From Areca catechu (Eukaryota; Streptophyta; Magnoliopsida; Arecales; Arecaceae), in NCBI GenBank assembly GCA_021397845.1, contig CM038044.1:84825942-84889941 (forward strand): DNA of 64,000 nt, read 5' to 3'. Under the pieces are notes generated by a model. The model saw nothing but the letters and a program-made list of their open reading frames with translations, made no database searches and was not told the origin of the DNA. Each line of letters opens with the position of its first letter. Positions within the stretch are counted from its first letter, which is position 1. Position numbers and translations under genes: made by a program. This document shows, piece after piece, positions 32,846-45,637 of this stretch.

Positions 32846-34091
32846 ATGGGTCCGAGAAAACACCAGGCAGTAAGGAAAAGGAGATTGGAACAAGGGCAGG
32901 GTAGTACTGAGCACCGAAGAAAAGTCAGACATGAGCGTGAGCCGACCCCAGAGCCACCTGCACCAGTGCCAGCCAGCCTAGTCCGGAAGAGCATTGCTAG
33001 TGGGAGGCGTGTGGATATACCATTCTGGGATCAGCATCACTTCTTCATTGGAGATGTACTGAGAGATGCTGGTCTGGTTCATTTTTGTACGATGTCCGAG
33101 AGATTCTACCCAGACCTCATCAGGGAGTTTTATGGATCCATGGCCACTGATGGCATTGGATGGTCTGCTACAGTACGAGGGATCGAGATTCCAGTGACAC
33201 CGGAGGTCATCAGTCGCATCTGGAGGATTCCACTTCATGGCACTGCTGCCACTACGATCAGCGACAGAGAGCACGCCTTCAGGTGTATCCTAGAGCGTGA
33301 GGATGTTAGCGGCATTTCCACAGTAGCCGCTAACCAGTTTTCACTGGAGATGAGAGTGCTGCATCACATCATCGCCCGTATCTTGATTCCGAAGAGCGGG
33401 AGATTCGATTTTATCACTGAGCGTGAGCTGGTGTTGATGGTGTCCCTGAGTCAGCGGACTCCCATCAACCTTCCCAGGATCATGCTTCAGCAGATGGGTG
33501 AGGCAGCTTCTCACAGGAGACTTGTTCAGCCGTACGGCATGGGACTGACTCAGATATTCAGAGAGCATGGTGTCTCATTTGACGGCATACCCTTCAGTCA
33601 GCTACAGCACACTGACACTTATGGAGAGAAATCCCTACATAGGATGGGATTTCGACTGATTAGTGACCGATGGGTACGACGAGAGTCTGGCCAGGAGCCA
33701 GATGAGGAGGATGAGATCCGAGCTACTGAGGCAGGGCCTTCAGAGCCTACTGATCATGGTACACCTCCTCGCCCAGCACCGGAGATAGAGACTGCGGAGC
33801 CTGAGCCATTCACGCCACCACCCTCATCAGCTCCAGCTCCTACTATTACTGCTACACCACGGAGGACTTCAGTGAGGATATCGAACTTCGAGCAAAGAGT
33901 GACTGATCAGATTTCAGAGGTCCGGACAGAGATCACTGGTGTACGGCAGGAGCTTCATGATCTGCGGATACACACAGACACACGCATTGGTGCTCTCTCA
34001 GCTAGTATGGATACAGGATTCAGACAGATCCTCAGCTTATTGAGATTAGCACTGCCATCAGGGACTGCAGATCCGACAGTATCTCCTCCAC

Positions 34092-34124
<33 letters not shown>

Positions 34125-34384
34125 GCTCCAGTGGATACAGTGACAGTGATGGAGATCAGCCTGGAGCAGGTAGTTCTGATGTTCCACCTGCAGATCCGAT
34201 TCCGGAGATTCCTCCTTCTGCTGATCCTCCTACTACTGATCTTCCGAGTACAGATCCTCCAGCCACAGACGTACCAGTTGTTGCTGAGCTTACAAAGTCT
34301 CTGTTTGAGACTATCACTGGGATTCCGGATGACATAGATGAGCATACAGAGACAGACATTGATGATCCCACAGCTATGAGCTAG
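32846..34384 (+). CDS. C1 extra ORF downstream of pol (putative plant transposon protein-like)
   Basis: An upstream ATG at 32810 exists, but MGPRKHQAVRKRR at 32846 is the likelier start because a basic leader after Met is common in this family. That gives 512 aa. A basic N-terminus (1-50) is followed by a conserved-looking globular part (about 50-280: FWDQHHFFIGDVLRDAGLV, SERFYPDLIREFYGSM, ERELVLMVSLSQ). An acidic/Pro-rich linker comes next, then a coiled coil (about 340-385: FEQRVTDQISEVRTEITGV), a run of Asp and a Pro/Asp-rich tail. I see no signal peptide or membrane segment, so an envelope role is not supported. It recalls the domain annotated as putative plant transposon protein; the function is unknown. 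After a frameshift near 34380 the tail stays readable to a stop at 34617. GC content is clearly higher than in gag-pol. Confidence 0.7.
34092..34124 (+). repeat. (ATG)11 trinucleotide repeat coding poly-Asp
   Basis: Eleven ATG/GAT units lie inside the extra ORF and encode an Asp run. This creates false ORFs of Met or Ile runs in other frames. Confidence 0.95.
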
Positions 34385-34617
34385 TCAGCAAGCAGACTCC
34401 AGCTCAGTCTACTCAGCATACTGATCCGTCCACTCCTTCAGCTACTGCCTCTGTCGCGACATCTGTGGAGCCCTTACCTAGGACATATAGATCTCGTAGG
34501 ACTACCCCTAGGTCTGGTCCCTCTCTGAGGACTCGGAGTTCCTCTCATAGGACTCCAAAATCCTCATCTAGGATCATGGCTCCTGTATCTTTTGATATAC
34601 CTTCTGATGAGGAGTAG

Positions 34618-35073
34618 CCTCTTAGTTTGCTTTTGTATGATCTGTTGTATCAGTATTTTGTGCCTACTTTGTAAGCAATTTTGTAACTGAATACATTTGT
34701 TTTTATCTATCTTGTGCCATTTTATCTGATACCAGCTCTTAACATTTACCTTTTATAAACCCTCAAGTTAGAATATTTTATTACATTGAATGCACAAATT
34801 GAGGGGGAGCATGTATTTTATGCACCTAAATACTTCATTATAATTGAACATAAGTTTCATTAATATATCTTTCACTACAAAAATGAACTTTTTGATTCTT
34901 GACAAAAAGGGGGAGTAGTAAAGTATATATGTACTTATGAGATCAAATTTAGCAAAGTATATATGTATTTATGAGATCTCCGTCTTATGAGTAGTAAAGT
35001 TTATATGATTCTTATCTTTTTGACTCATGAGAATGTTTTCACAAAAAGAAAGAAGTAAATAAAAAGTAGTTAG
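34618..35073 (+). other. C1 3' untranslated region with two polypurine tracts
   Basis: GAGGGGGAGCA (about 34801) and AAAAAGGGGGAG (about 34903-34914) are G-rich polypurine tracts. Repeated tracts of this kind are typical of Sireviruses. After them come short repeated words (AAAGTATATATGTA, TATGAGATC). No LTR start is seen before B begins near 35074. Confidence 0.65.
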
Positions 35074-35702
35074 CATTAGGATATGGATATAAGTGTTCTG
35101 CTGACCTGAGATCACAATGGTAGCTTATAACCAACTCACTATGCTTAGGTACCGGATTACCCGGATTTCTAATCTGGTGATGAAAGGTTGCTGGGTACAG
35201 TCAAGTACTTGTGTAGTAGTGGTTGGATCAAGATGAGATTAACTCCTCCAAAAGAGTTTGGAGTGAATGATTCATTATGTCTCAATTGAGTAAAACCTTG
35301 GCCAAGGTAGTCCTTGTAAGCAATTATAGGGATTTTGAGTATTGAGACATATTGTGATGGACTATTCAAGGGTTGGACAGATAAACCCTAAGTCTTCCGA
35401 AGCATTGAGGATTAAAGAAATATATTATATGATTTTCATATCCATTTGGTTCTTGATAGTTGCTTTGCAACCTTCGACCTATCCAGATACCGGGTGTCAC
35501 TGCTAGATGGTAACTTTGGCTGGTACTGGAAGCATTCCAGTACAACCGGCTTAGTGTAACCTATGGCATCATATATGATAGGGGTTTCTGATTGACCTAA
35601 TGGCTATTGAACAATTGGGAATCAATTTTTTTAGACTCTTTGGACAATTTGATTATCCATCTACATTTCGGAGTCGACTCAGTTATAGAAATTTGATGAT
35701 TT
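35074..35702 (+). mobile_element. B 5' LTR, left segment
   Basis: Non-coding. The first 120 bp match the 3' LTR start at 62138-62284. It is interrupted by A at 35703, and the GATTT duplication (35698-35702, 45638-45642) shows that it continues at 45643. Confidence 0.75.
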
Positions 35703-38072
35703 TGTAGGGTTCGGTGGCAAGGCGGAAACATAGATTTCAAAATTTTTATCTTTATGAAATCTTCACCAAACCCTTAACCCAAGATCTCCTTAAAAGAATT
35801 AAAACATATAACATGTATATATAAGATTTAAAGTCATATTAAAGTACTAATCTATATCACTAAAATCCAAACTTTAAATCTCCACCAGGTGCCCAAATGT
35901 TCACCCTCCAATGGTGATCCACACAGAAAAAGATGAAGACTACAACTTCTTGTTCTTGGCTCCTCTTCTTGAATTCTTTTTCAAGAATTCAATTCTTGGA
36001 ATTTTAGGCTGAAATTTTCTTTCTTGAAAATTTCTTTTCTTCCTTCTTTCCTCTTCTTGAATTCTTTTCTTGAATTCCTTTTCTTGAATTCCTTTTCTTG
36101 AATTGAATTTGAAGAAGAAATTAAGACAAGTAAAGTCTTAATTCAAGAAAGAAAAGAAGAAGAACAGACCCTTCCTTTTCCTTTCCTTTACCGTTCAAGA
36201 CCTTCCTCTTATTCTTGTTTAGGGTCAGAGTTTCGACAGAGATTATCTCTGTAAGGGAAACAATACCCAACAAGCATAAAGGGAAGGAGTATTCCGGAGA
36301 GGAGGAGAGGAATATGATCTCTGAATTTGATTATCAGAAAAAACCCCCGAGAACCCAAACCCTTTTATAGATTTCAGAGGGGCATCTTCTCAAAACATCG
36401 CAACCCTCTGAAACCCCAGGAATCACGATCCCTCATTCCTTATGCATCCCCTCAATCAAAAATCATGATTCTCCGATTTAATTATCATTTTTCCGACGAG
36501 GAGGACTCTCGAAAAAACTTGAGGAAGAATCACAACTTTTGACGACGGATTTGCGACCAAAAAATGACGGATCTTTTTCCTTAATTTTTCTGGCCATCAG
36601 ATCTAGATCCAAGGATGTCAGACAAACATCCAAATTGCCCCTCCCTGTCTTGATTTTTCTTCGATGGAATTTCCTTCCCATGCGCGTGAAGAGGAGTCCA
36701 CACGTGCGTGGACTCTTCTTCTTGGCGCGCACGGGTGAGGAAAGGAGTGGGCGGCTTGGAGAGAGGGTCTCAGTGCACTTGATTCACTTGGGTTCAGCCA
36801 TGGGTTAGCCCAATGTCCAAAAATTTAAATTAGACCTTAATCTAGTTCAATTAGAACCCAATTAAGCCCAATTCGAAACCAAATTCGAATCTGATTCAAA
36901 TAGAAATTTGGTCTACAACACATGCTAGTGTGTTTATCCAGCAAACATGATTTAATTCCAAATTAAATCCTTCATTAATTTTCTTTTGTGTGTGACCCAT
37001 TGGGTTCCACACCTAGCCAGTAGTAGGTCCAAGTGCTATTTGACTTAATTCGGTTAGATCTCAACTAAGCCGATTTAGGTCAACTCAAACTAGCTCGACT
37101 CGGTCAATTAGAATCTAATTCTAATTAACTGATTTGAATTACAATAATTCAATCATATACCTACAAGACAAGATTGACGTCTAGCAACATATCATGTCTA
37201 TCCAGAAGATGTGAAATTTGGTGAAATTACCAAAATACCCTTCAGTGGTGAGTTACCGGACAATTCAGTCCTTTGATCAACTTGCATCCTGAATATGATT
37301 ATGAATATGGATACTTGTCAAATCCAATTTCATATTCATCCCTAGCTCAATCTTTATAATGATGATTCATTAATGAACCATTAGAAATTAACTCTAATGT
37401 TCATACTTTGATCAAAGATTTCCTGAATCCATCACATGATCGAAATTAGCTGGATGCAATTCCCTCTTACTAGGGCTGATCAATTCCTTGTTGACCTACT
37501 CACAACCTCCATATACAATCCACCATACCCAGTATCACCTAATGCATGACTCAGTGTCATGATTGATTGCGAACCAAAGTATGGATTCATATATATAAGG
37601 TACCATGGTAGTCTCAGGTCAAAGGACCACATGCACTACTCCCACTATGAGAATTATCTATTGACAAACAGATAAGGTTCCATTAGATATTTTCAATCTG
37701 GATCAATTCAGTGAACTCATTCTCTAATGAACACTCACATCCTAGTATTAGTGTCAAATACAAGTAACTGTGAGATCAGTCACCCTCATCACAAACCATA
37801 TATAGGATGTGCTGGTCTTACCGGAAACATTGATTTCCAACTCAATGTCCCATCGACCAGGAATATTTTAGATTAGGGTTTTAAGGCTTTAGGTCTCACT
37901 GGTATGATCTCATCATAACCCTAGAACCATAGCCCTAATCTATGGGGTTCATCATATAATCATAAAGACATAGCGTATGATGAAAATAATGCCTTTATTA
38001 TAATAATGTCAATTCATTGATTTTGGGATCGAAATACAATATTTCAATTGGCTTTCAGGGCACAATCTTTCA
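35703..38072 (-). mobile_element. A 3' LTR
   Basis: On the minus strand it starts TGAAAGATTGTGCCC at 38072 and ends CCGAACCCTACA at 35703. A TATA box is near 36362-36369. The GC-rich hairpin with GAGTCCAC arms is near 36690-36725. Confidence 0.92.
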
Positions 38073-38084
38073 ATCTCCCACTTG
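38073..38084 (-). other. A polypurine tract
   Basis: Read on the minus strand, CAAGTGGGAGAT directly precedes the 3' LTR and follows the pol stop codon at 38087-38089 by two bases. Confidence 0.85.
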
Positions 38085-38086
38085 CA

Positions 38087-41000
38087 CTAAAGCCAATCGC
38101 CTTTAAATCTTAACCCCATACAATCAAGGTGGCGATCAAACTCTCGCTGTGATAGAGACTTAGTAAACGGGCCTGCTATCTTGTTCTTCGTTTCTACCCT
38201 TTTAATGCAGACTTCTTGTCTTTCGATAATCTCTCGAACAAGATGGAAGCGTCTCAGAATGTGCTTTGATTTGTGATGAGCTCTTGGTTCCTTTGCTTAA
38301 GCAACAGCTCCCGTATTATCACAGTAAAGTGATACTGGACCTTCAATCTCAGGAACTACTCCCAACTCTGATATGAACTTCTTCATCCAGAAAGCTTCCT
38401 TGGCAGCTTCACTAACAGCAATGTACTCTGCCTCAATTGTTGAGTCAGCTACAGTTTGCTATTTAGAACTCTTCCAGCTTACAGCTCCTCCATTAGGGTA
38501 AAAACATACCCAGATATAGATTTGCTGTCATCTAGATCTGATTGAAAACTAGAATCTGAATAAGCTTCTACTTTAAGATCAGATCCTCCGTATATTAGAA
38601 AAATATCCTTAGTTCTTCTTAAGTACTTAAGAATATTTTTCACAGCCTTCCAATGATCCTCTCCTGGATCAGCCTGAAACCTGCTAGCTATACTTAAGGC
38701 ATATGCCACATCAGGCCTAGTACATAACATAGCATACATAATAGACTCTATTGCCGAAGCATAAGGTATAGAATTCATTCTATTTCTTTCTTCAGGTATC
38801 TTAGGAGACATCTTTTTAGAAAGATGTATGCCATGACCAATAGGTAAGTAACCTCTTTTACTTTCCTCCATGCTAAATCTTTTTAGCACTTGGTCAATGT
38901 ACCTTGACTGGGATAAACCTAGCATCCTCCTAGATCTATTTCTATAGATCTTGATGCCTAGTATATAAGATGCTTCTCCCAAGTCTTTCATGGAAAACTG
39001 TTTAGATAACCACACCTTGACTGATTGTAACATTGGGATATCATTCCCAATGAGGAGTATGTCATCTACATATAGAACCAAGAAAACTATGGCACTCCCA
39101 TTAGTCTTCTTGTACACACAAGGTTCATCCTCATTTTTGATAAAGTCAAATTCTTTGACTGTCTTATTAAATCGGATGTTCCAACTCCTAGATGCTTGCT
39201 TTAATCCATAAATAGATTTTTTTAGCCTACATACCTGATTAGGTTTAGTCTCCAAGACAAAACCTTCTGGCTATGACATATAAACCTCTTCCTCAAGGAA
39301 ACCATTGAGGAATGCAATTTTCACATCCATCTACCAGATTTCATAATCATGATATGCTGCTATAGCAAGCATGATCCGAATAGATTTGAGCATGGCAACA
39401 GGAGAAAATGTTTCATCATAATCTATTCCCTGTTTTTGTCTGAAACCCTTAGCCACTAATCTGGCTTTATAAGTTTCAACTTGGCCATCTGCCCCAATCT
39501 TTTTCTTATAGACCCATTTGCATCCAATAGGGTTAACACCCTCTGGTGCATCAACCAAAATCTAGACTTGGTTGACATACATGGAGTCCATTTTGTATCT
39601 CATGGCTTCTAGCCATCTGTCTGAGTCACTACTCATGACAGTATCCGTATATGTTAGAGGCTCATCATTATCAATGATTCGAGCTTCATTATTTTCAATA
39701 ATGAACCCATACCTCTCAGGTGCATGTTGCACCCTATCAGACCTACGGATAGGAGTCGTGTATTCAGGTTCTATACTAACTATGTTATGATTTGGTTGAG
39801 ATGTATCTACTTGTTGAACTTCTTCAAGTTCAATATTTCTCCCACTGTCCTTTTGTAGGATGAACTCTTTCCATAAAAGTGGCATGCCTACTGACTAAAA
39901 CATTTTGTTCAGAAGGGTGGTAGAATAGATATCCTATACTATCTTTAGGATATCCAACAAATATACACTTTTCTGCTCTTACATCAAGCTTATGTCCAAA
40001 ATTTCTTTTGACATAGGCTGGACATCCCCATATCTTAAGATACTTAAGATTGGGTTTCTTTCCCCTCCATAACTCATATGGAGTGCTAGATACAGATTTG
40101 GATGGTACTCTATTTAAAATATTAGCTGCTGTTTCCAAGGCATATCCCCATAAAGAAACAGGTAAGTCTGTAAAGCACATCATGGACCGTACCATATCTA
40201 ATAAAGTACGATTTCTCCTTTCAGCAACACCATTTAATTGTGGTGTGTAAGGAGGAGTCCGTTCAAAGATGATTCCCTTTTCTTTAAGGTGATCAAGAAA
40301 CTCGGTGGATAAGTATTCACCTCCTCTATCTGATCGAAGGATCTTAATACTTTTCCCCATTTGTTTCTCTACCATACTTTGATACTCTAAAAATTTTTCA
40401 AAAGCTTCAGACTTATGTTTCATTAGATACACAAATCCGTACCTTGAAAAATCATCAGTGAATGTGATGAAATATGAGTATCCACCCTTGGCCTGAGTTG
40501 TCATAGGTCCACATACATCAGTGTGTATGAGTCCTAATAACTCAGTTGTCCTTTCATTATGTCCACTAAATGGAGTCTTGGTCATTTTACCCATGAGACA
40601 TGATTCACAAGTTCCTAATGATTCATAGTCATAAGTATTAAGAAATTTTTTCTTGTATAACTTGTTAATCCTTTGCTCACTAATATGTCCAAGACGACAG
40701 TGCCAAAGTAAAGTATTGTTTACTTCATCTTTTTTTCGTTTATTACTAACATGTAGTATATTGTCATCAGAAGATAGAGTTATGAGACCATTGCAAAATA
40801 TGCCATTAAATATTATTTCATTAGAAAATCTGATTGAGCAGCCACTGCTCATTACATTCATAATATATCCTTGTTTAAGTAACAAGGGTACAGATATGAT
40901 GTTTCTAATGATTCTAGGCATAAAATAATAATTTTTTAACTCTAAAATCTTCCTAGAAGGCAGCTTCAATATATAAGTCCCTACAGCTTCTGCTTGGATG

Positions 41001-41985
41001 GAATCTCCTCCAGTATCATAGAGCTCGAAGTCGCCTTCCTTCAAAACTCTAATGTTCTGTAGTCCCTGCAATGATTTGCAGATATGATGACCACAAGCAG
41101 TATCCAATACCCAAGAGTTTGAATTAGAAGAGTCTAATGACAAAATTGCATGTATCTCATACATACCTTTTGGTGCATCACTAGCACCAGGCTTCACACT
41201 TGCAAGGTAAACCTTGCAGTTTCTTTTCCAGTGACCCGGCTTGCCACAATGAAAGCAGGTCATTTGTCCGGAGGCCTTCTTTCCTTTCTTTTTCTTGATG
41301 CCCCCTTTTGGGTTCAACCTCCTCTTGGAACCCTTTTTGCCTATTTTCTTCGTGTTTACACCATCCACAAGAAGAAGTGGAGCCTTATTTTTCTTTAAAT
41401 GGCTCTCTGCTGTTTTTAACATATTCAACAACTCAGGCAATGAAGTGTTAAGTTTGTTTATATGATAATTAAGAACAAACTGTGAAAATGACTCTGGGAG
41501 TGACTGCAGGATTAAATCCTGATTCAAATCCCCATCCATAACAAAACCCAATTAACCCAATCGGGTGATTAGGTCAATAACCTTTAATACATGGTCTTGT
41601 ACGGATGTACCTTCTATCATCCTTGCACGAAATAACTGCTTAGATATTTCATATCTTGCAGTTCGACTATGTTCTCCATAAAGTTTTTTAGATTGAGCAA
41701 TATGGAGTTTGTGTCCATGCTTTTATGTTGCCTCTGTAACTCATTGGTCATAGAGGCAAGCATTATACACTTGACAGTAAGTGAGTCATTTTGCCATGTG
41801 TTATATGTGGTCTTATCCTCTTGCGAGGCATCTTCTGCAAATGGTTCCAAGGTTGGGGTATCAAGAATATAAGAAATTCTTTCTTGGCTGAGTACTATCT
41901 TCAGGTTTTTCAACCAATCAATATAGTTTGGTACAGTCAATTTATTTGCATCAAGAATGCTACGGAGTGAGAGTGAAGAGGCCAT
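38087..41985 (-). pseudogene. A gag-pol polyprotein, broken
   Basis: The minus-strand reading starts MASSLSLRSILDANKL at 41985. It aligns to the A' polyprotein for its full length. Intact pieces are 41985-41617 (gag N-terminus), 41551-39830 (gag C-terminus with CFHCGKPGHWKRNC, protease LDTACGHH, integrase with HCRLGH/CESC, HTDVCGP, SDRGGEY and GVAERRNRTLLDM), 39885-39562, 39558-39331 (RT N-terminus) and 39255-38479 (RT with LYVDDILLIG, then the first part of RNase H). Lesions are a frameshift near 41620, a stop near 41552, a shift near 39890, stops near 39560, 39330 and 39270, and a further stop near 38460 before the last 370 bp of RNase H. Confidence 0.9.
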
Positions 41986-43253
41986 TTAATTTACATTAAC
42001 AAAGAACATTACATAAGCAAACAACCAATGTTGACAAAACATAATTAAATTAGGATTTTAACTTAATTATGTCTCCCACTATTTTATCAAGCATCATAAC
42101 CCTCTATGTGATGATCGAGAAAACCCTAATTGGTTCTCTTAGTAGGGTTGAGATCCTAATTCCTTACAAAAGACCTTGTGTGTACACAACAAATCTTATA
42201 TAAGTTCAAAGGTAGGAAAACTCTTTCCAATTGTAACTCATACAATTCTCAACTTATCTTGGCCTCTAAAATATTAATAGCCTTGTGTGTACACAACAAA
42301 CTATAATATTTTAGTTAAGTTAGACCCTTCATTGCTATATAGTCATGATATTAATTATAATACCCTTGTGTGTACACAACAAAGTATTATATTAAATCAT
42401 GCCATAAACATCAAATGTACCAAGCCAAAATTATGTTAGTCACCATAAAAGGCCTTGTGTGTACACAACAAACCTAATATGGATCATAACATAATAATGA
42501 CTTGGCATGAAGGAAGGCCACATGTAGTGAATATTACACTAAGCATTTCAATCAATTATTAAGTTAATCTTATCGGCCAGGTAAGTGAGAGAGTGGTGGG
42601 AGTCCCCCCGTTGCTTTCCTTGTACACCAATAAGAATTGGCCAGGTCAGTCAACAGAACCAATTAAAAACCACGTCCTCTTTACCGATCATGAACCACTT
42701 TTCCTAGACACCGAATGATAAACTAATCATATTGATTATTTTTGCTTTTGGTATATGATACTACAACTTAATATGTTTTTAAAGAGGGCTTTATTAAAAC
42801 AAAGCACATTCTTTATATAACCTAGCAAATATGTGCCATAGTGTGCCATCATACTAGGACAACCATTTACCACATAATGGATCCACCATTATGCCAGGGC
42901 AACCTTATTTCAGTATGATGACTAGAAGGCTAAACATATCTCTATACAAATTAAGGTTTAAGTGAAAACCTTAATTAGTGGCATACATCAAACATATATG
43001 CATAATTAACATAAATATGTGATTAGTGTGTCATCATACTAGGACAACCATTTACCACATAATGGATCCACCATTATGCCAGGGCAACCTTATTTCAATA
43101 TGATGACTAGATGTCTAAACATATCTCTACAACAATTAGGGTTTGAGTGAAAACCCTAATTGGTGACATTACATCAAACATATACAATATCATATGTTAA
43201 TTATATACATATGCATCTAAAAATCAGCATATATATTTTAATCTTAATAAGGA
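41986..43253 (-). other. A leader with repeated hairpins
   Basis: This long leader has no gene. It contains, in minus-strand order, a 185-bp tandem duplication (43203-43023 and 43022-42837) holding stem-loops with CATAATGG and GTCATCATACT arms. Next comes the bulged hairpin module (42715-42573). Last is an array of four hairpins (42482-42160), each with the near-constant loop TTGTTGTGTACACACAAGG. Confidence 0.75.
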
Positions 43254-43266
43254 GGCTCTGATACCA
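43254..43266 (-). other. A primer binding site
   Basis: On the minus strand, TGGTATCAGAGCC starts one base after the 5' LTR end, the same spacing as in A' and in the fragment at 5008. Confidence 0.9.
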
Positions 43267-43267
43267 C

Positions 43268-45637
43268 TGTAGGGTTCGGTGGCAAGGCGGAAACATAGAT
43301 TTCAAAATTTTTATCTTTATGAAATCTTCACCAAACCCTTAACCCAAGATCTCCTTAAAAGAATTAAAACATATAACATGTATATATAAGATTTAAAGTC
43401 AGATTAAAGTACTAACCTGTATTGCTAAAATCCAAAATTTAAATCTCCACCAGGTGCCCAAATGTTCACCCTCCAATGGTGATCCACACAGAAAAAGATG
43501 AAGACTACAACTTCTTGTTCTTGGCTCCTCTTCTTGAATTCTTTTTCTAGAATTCAATTCTTGGACTTTTAGGCTGAAAATTTCTTTCTTGAAAATTTCT
43601 TTTCTTCCTTCTTTCCTCTTCTTGAGTTCTTTTCTTGAATTCCCTTTCTTGAATTCCTTTTCTTGAATTGAATTGGAAGAAGAAATTAAGACAAGTAAAG
43701 TCTTAATTCAAGAAAGAAAAGAAGAAGAACAGACCCTTCCTTTTCCTTTCCTTTACCGTTCAAGACCTTCCTCTTATTCTTGTTTAGGGTCAGAGTTTCG
43801 ACATAGATTATCTCTGTAAGGGAAACAATACCCAGCAAGCATAAAGGGAAGGAGTATTCCGGAGAGGAGGAGAGGAATATGATCTCTGAATTTGATTATC
43901 AAAAAAAACCCCTGAGAACCCAAACCCTTTTATAGATTTCAGAGGGGCATCTTCTCAAAGCATCGCAATCCTCTGAAACCCCAGGAATCATGATCCCTCA
44001 TTCTTCACGCATCCCCTCAACCAGAAATCATGATTCTCTAATTTAATTTTCATTTTTCCGACGAGGAGGACTCTCGGAAAAACTTCTGGAAGAATCACGA
44101 CTTTTGACGACGGATTTGCGATCGAAAAATGATGGATCTTTTTCCTTAATTTTTCTAGCCATCAGATCCAGATCCAAGGATGTCAGACAAACATCCAAAT
44201 CACCCCCCCTATCTTGATTTTTCTCCGACGGAATTTCCTTCCCACGCGCGTGAAGAGGAGTCCACACGCGCGTGGACTCTTCTTCTTGGCACGCGCGGGT
44301 GAGGAAAGGAGTGGGCGGCTTGGAGAGAGGGTCTCAGTGCACTTGATTCACTTGGGTTCAGCCATGGGTTAGCCCAATGTCTTAAAATTTAAATTAGACC
44401 TTTATTTGGTTCAATTAGAACCCAATTAAGCCCAATTTGGAACCAAATTCGAATATGATTCGAATAGAAATTTGGTCTGCAACACATGCTAGTGTGTTTA
44501 TCTTGCAAACATGATTTAATTCCAAATTAAATCCTTCATCAATTTTCTTTTGTGTGTGACCCATTGGGTTCCACACCTAGCCAGCAGTAGGTCCGAGTGC
44601 TATTTGACTTAATTCTGTTAGATCTCAACTAAGCCGATTTAGGTCAACTCAAACTAGCTCGACTCGATCAATTAGAATCTAATTCTAATTAACTGATTTG
44701 AATTACCATAATTCAATCATATACCTACAAGACAAGATTGACGTCTAGCAACGTATCATGTCTACCCGGAAGATGTGGAATTTTGGTGGAATTACCAAAA
44801 TACCCTTCAGTGGTGAGTTACCGGACAATTCAGTCCTTTGATCAACTTGCATCCTGAATATTATTATGAATATGGATACTTGTCAAATCCAATTTCATAT
44901 TCATCCCTAGCTCAATCTTTATAATGATGATTCATTAATGAACCATTAGAAATTAACTCTAATGTTCATACTTTGATCAAAGATTTCATGAATCCATCAT
45001 ATGATCGAAATTAGCTGGATGCAATTCCCTCTTACTAGGGCTGATCAATTCCTTGTTGACCTACTCACAACCTCTATATAAAATCCACCATACCCAGTAT
45101 CACCTCGTGCATGACTCAGTGTCATGATTGATTGCGAACCAAAGTATGGATTCATATATATAAGGTACCATGGTAGTCTCAGGTCAAAGGACCACATGCA
45201 CTACTCCCACTATGAGAATTATCTATTGACAAAAAGAAAAGGTTCCATTAGATATTCTCAATCTGGATCAATTCAGTGAACTCATTCTCTAATGAACACT
45301 CACATCCTAGTATTAGTGTCAAACACAAGTGACTGTGAGATCAGTCACCCTCATCACAAAGCATATATAGGATGTGCTGGTCTTGCCGGAAACATTGATT
45401 CCCAACTCAATGTCCCATCGACCAGGAATATTTTAGATTAGGATTTTAAGGCTTTAGGTCTCACTGGTATGATCTCATCATAACCCTAGAAACATAGTCC
45501 TAATCTATGCGGTTCATCATATAATCATAAAGACACAGCGTATGATGAAAATAATGCCTTTATTATAATAATGTCAATTCATTGATTTTAGGATCGAAAT
45601 ACAATATTTCAATTAGCTTTCAGGGCACAATCTTTCA
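43268..45637 (-). mobile_element. A 5' LTR
   Basis: It matches 35703-38072 base for base apart from scattered substitutions, for example six near 43400-43430. A TATA box is near 43927-43934. It is followed by the GATTT duplication. Confidence 0.92.

Larger units (their letters stand above)
25790..35073 (+). mobile_element. C1: Sirevirus-like copia element (3' LTR displaced by B)
   Basis: The order is LTR, primer binding site, gag with two zinc knuckles, protease-integrase-RT-RNase H, extra ORF, two G-rich polypurine tracts. That order, including an ORF after RNase H, is the Sirevirus (SIRE/Maximus) plan. The 3' LTR is not found where expected: element B starts at about 35074, only 160 bp after the last polypurine tract. 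The missing 3' LTR probably lies beyond B, outside the window. No target-site duplication can be checked (left flank CTACT). Confidence 0.8.
35703..45637 (-). mobile_element. A: full-length family-A copia element
   Basis: The element is 9935 bp on the minus strand: 5' LTR 43268-45637, primer binding site, leader, gag-pol, polypurine tract, 3' LTR 35703-38072. The LTRs are both 2370 bp and differ by scattered substitutions, on the order of a few percent by eye. The duplication GATTT flanks it. gag-pol has at least five lesions, so A cannot move by itself. It sits in the 5' LTR of B. Confidence 0.93.

Noticed and set aside
34058..34345. Met-run and Ile-run ORFs in other frames of the extra ORF
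   Set aside because: They are shadows of the ATG trinucleotide repeat that codes for Asp in the real frame.
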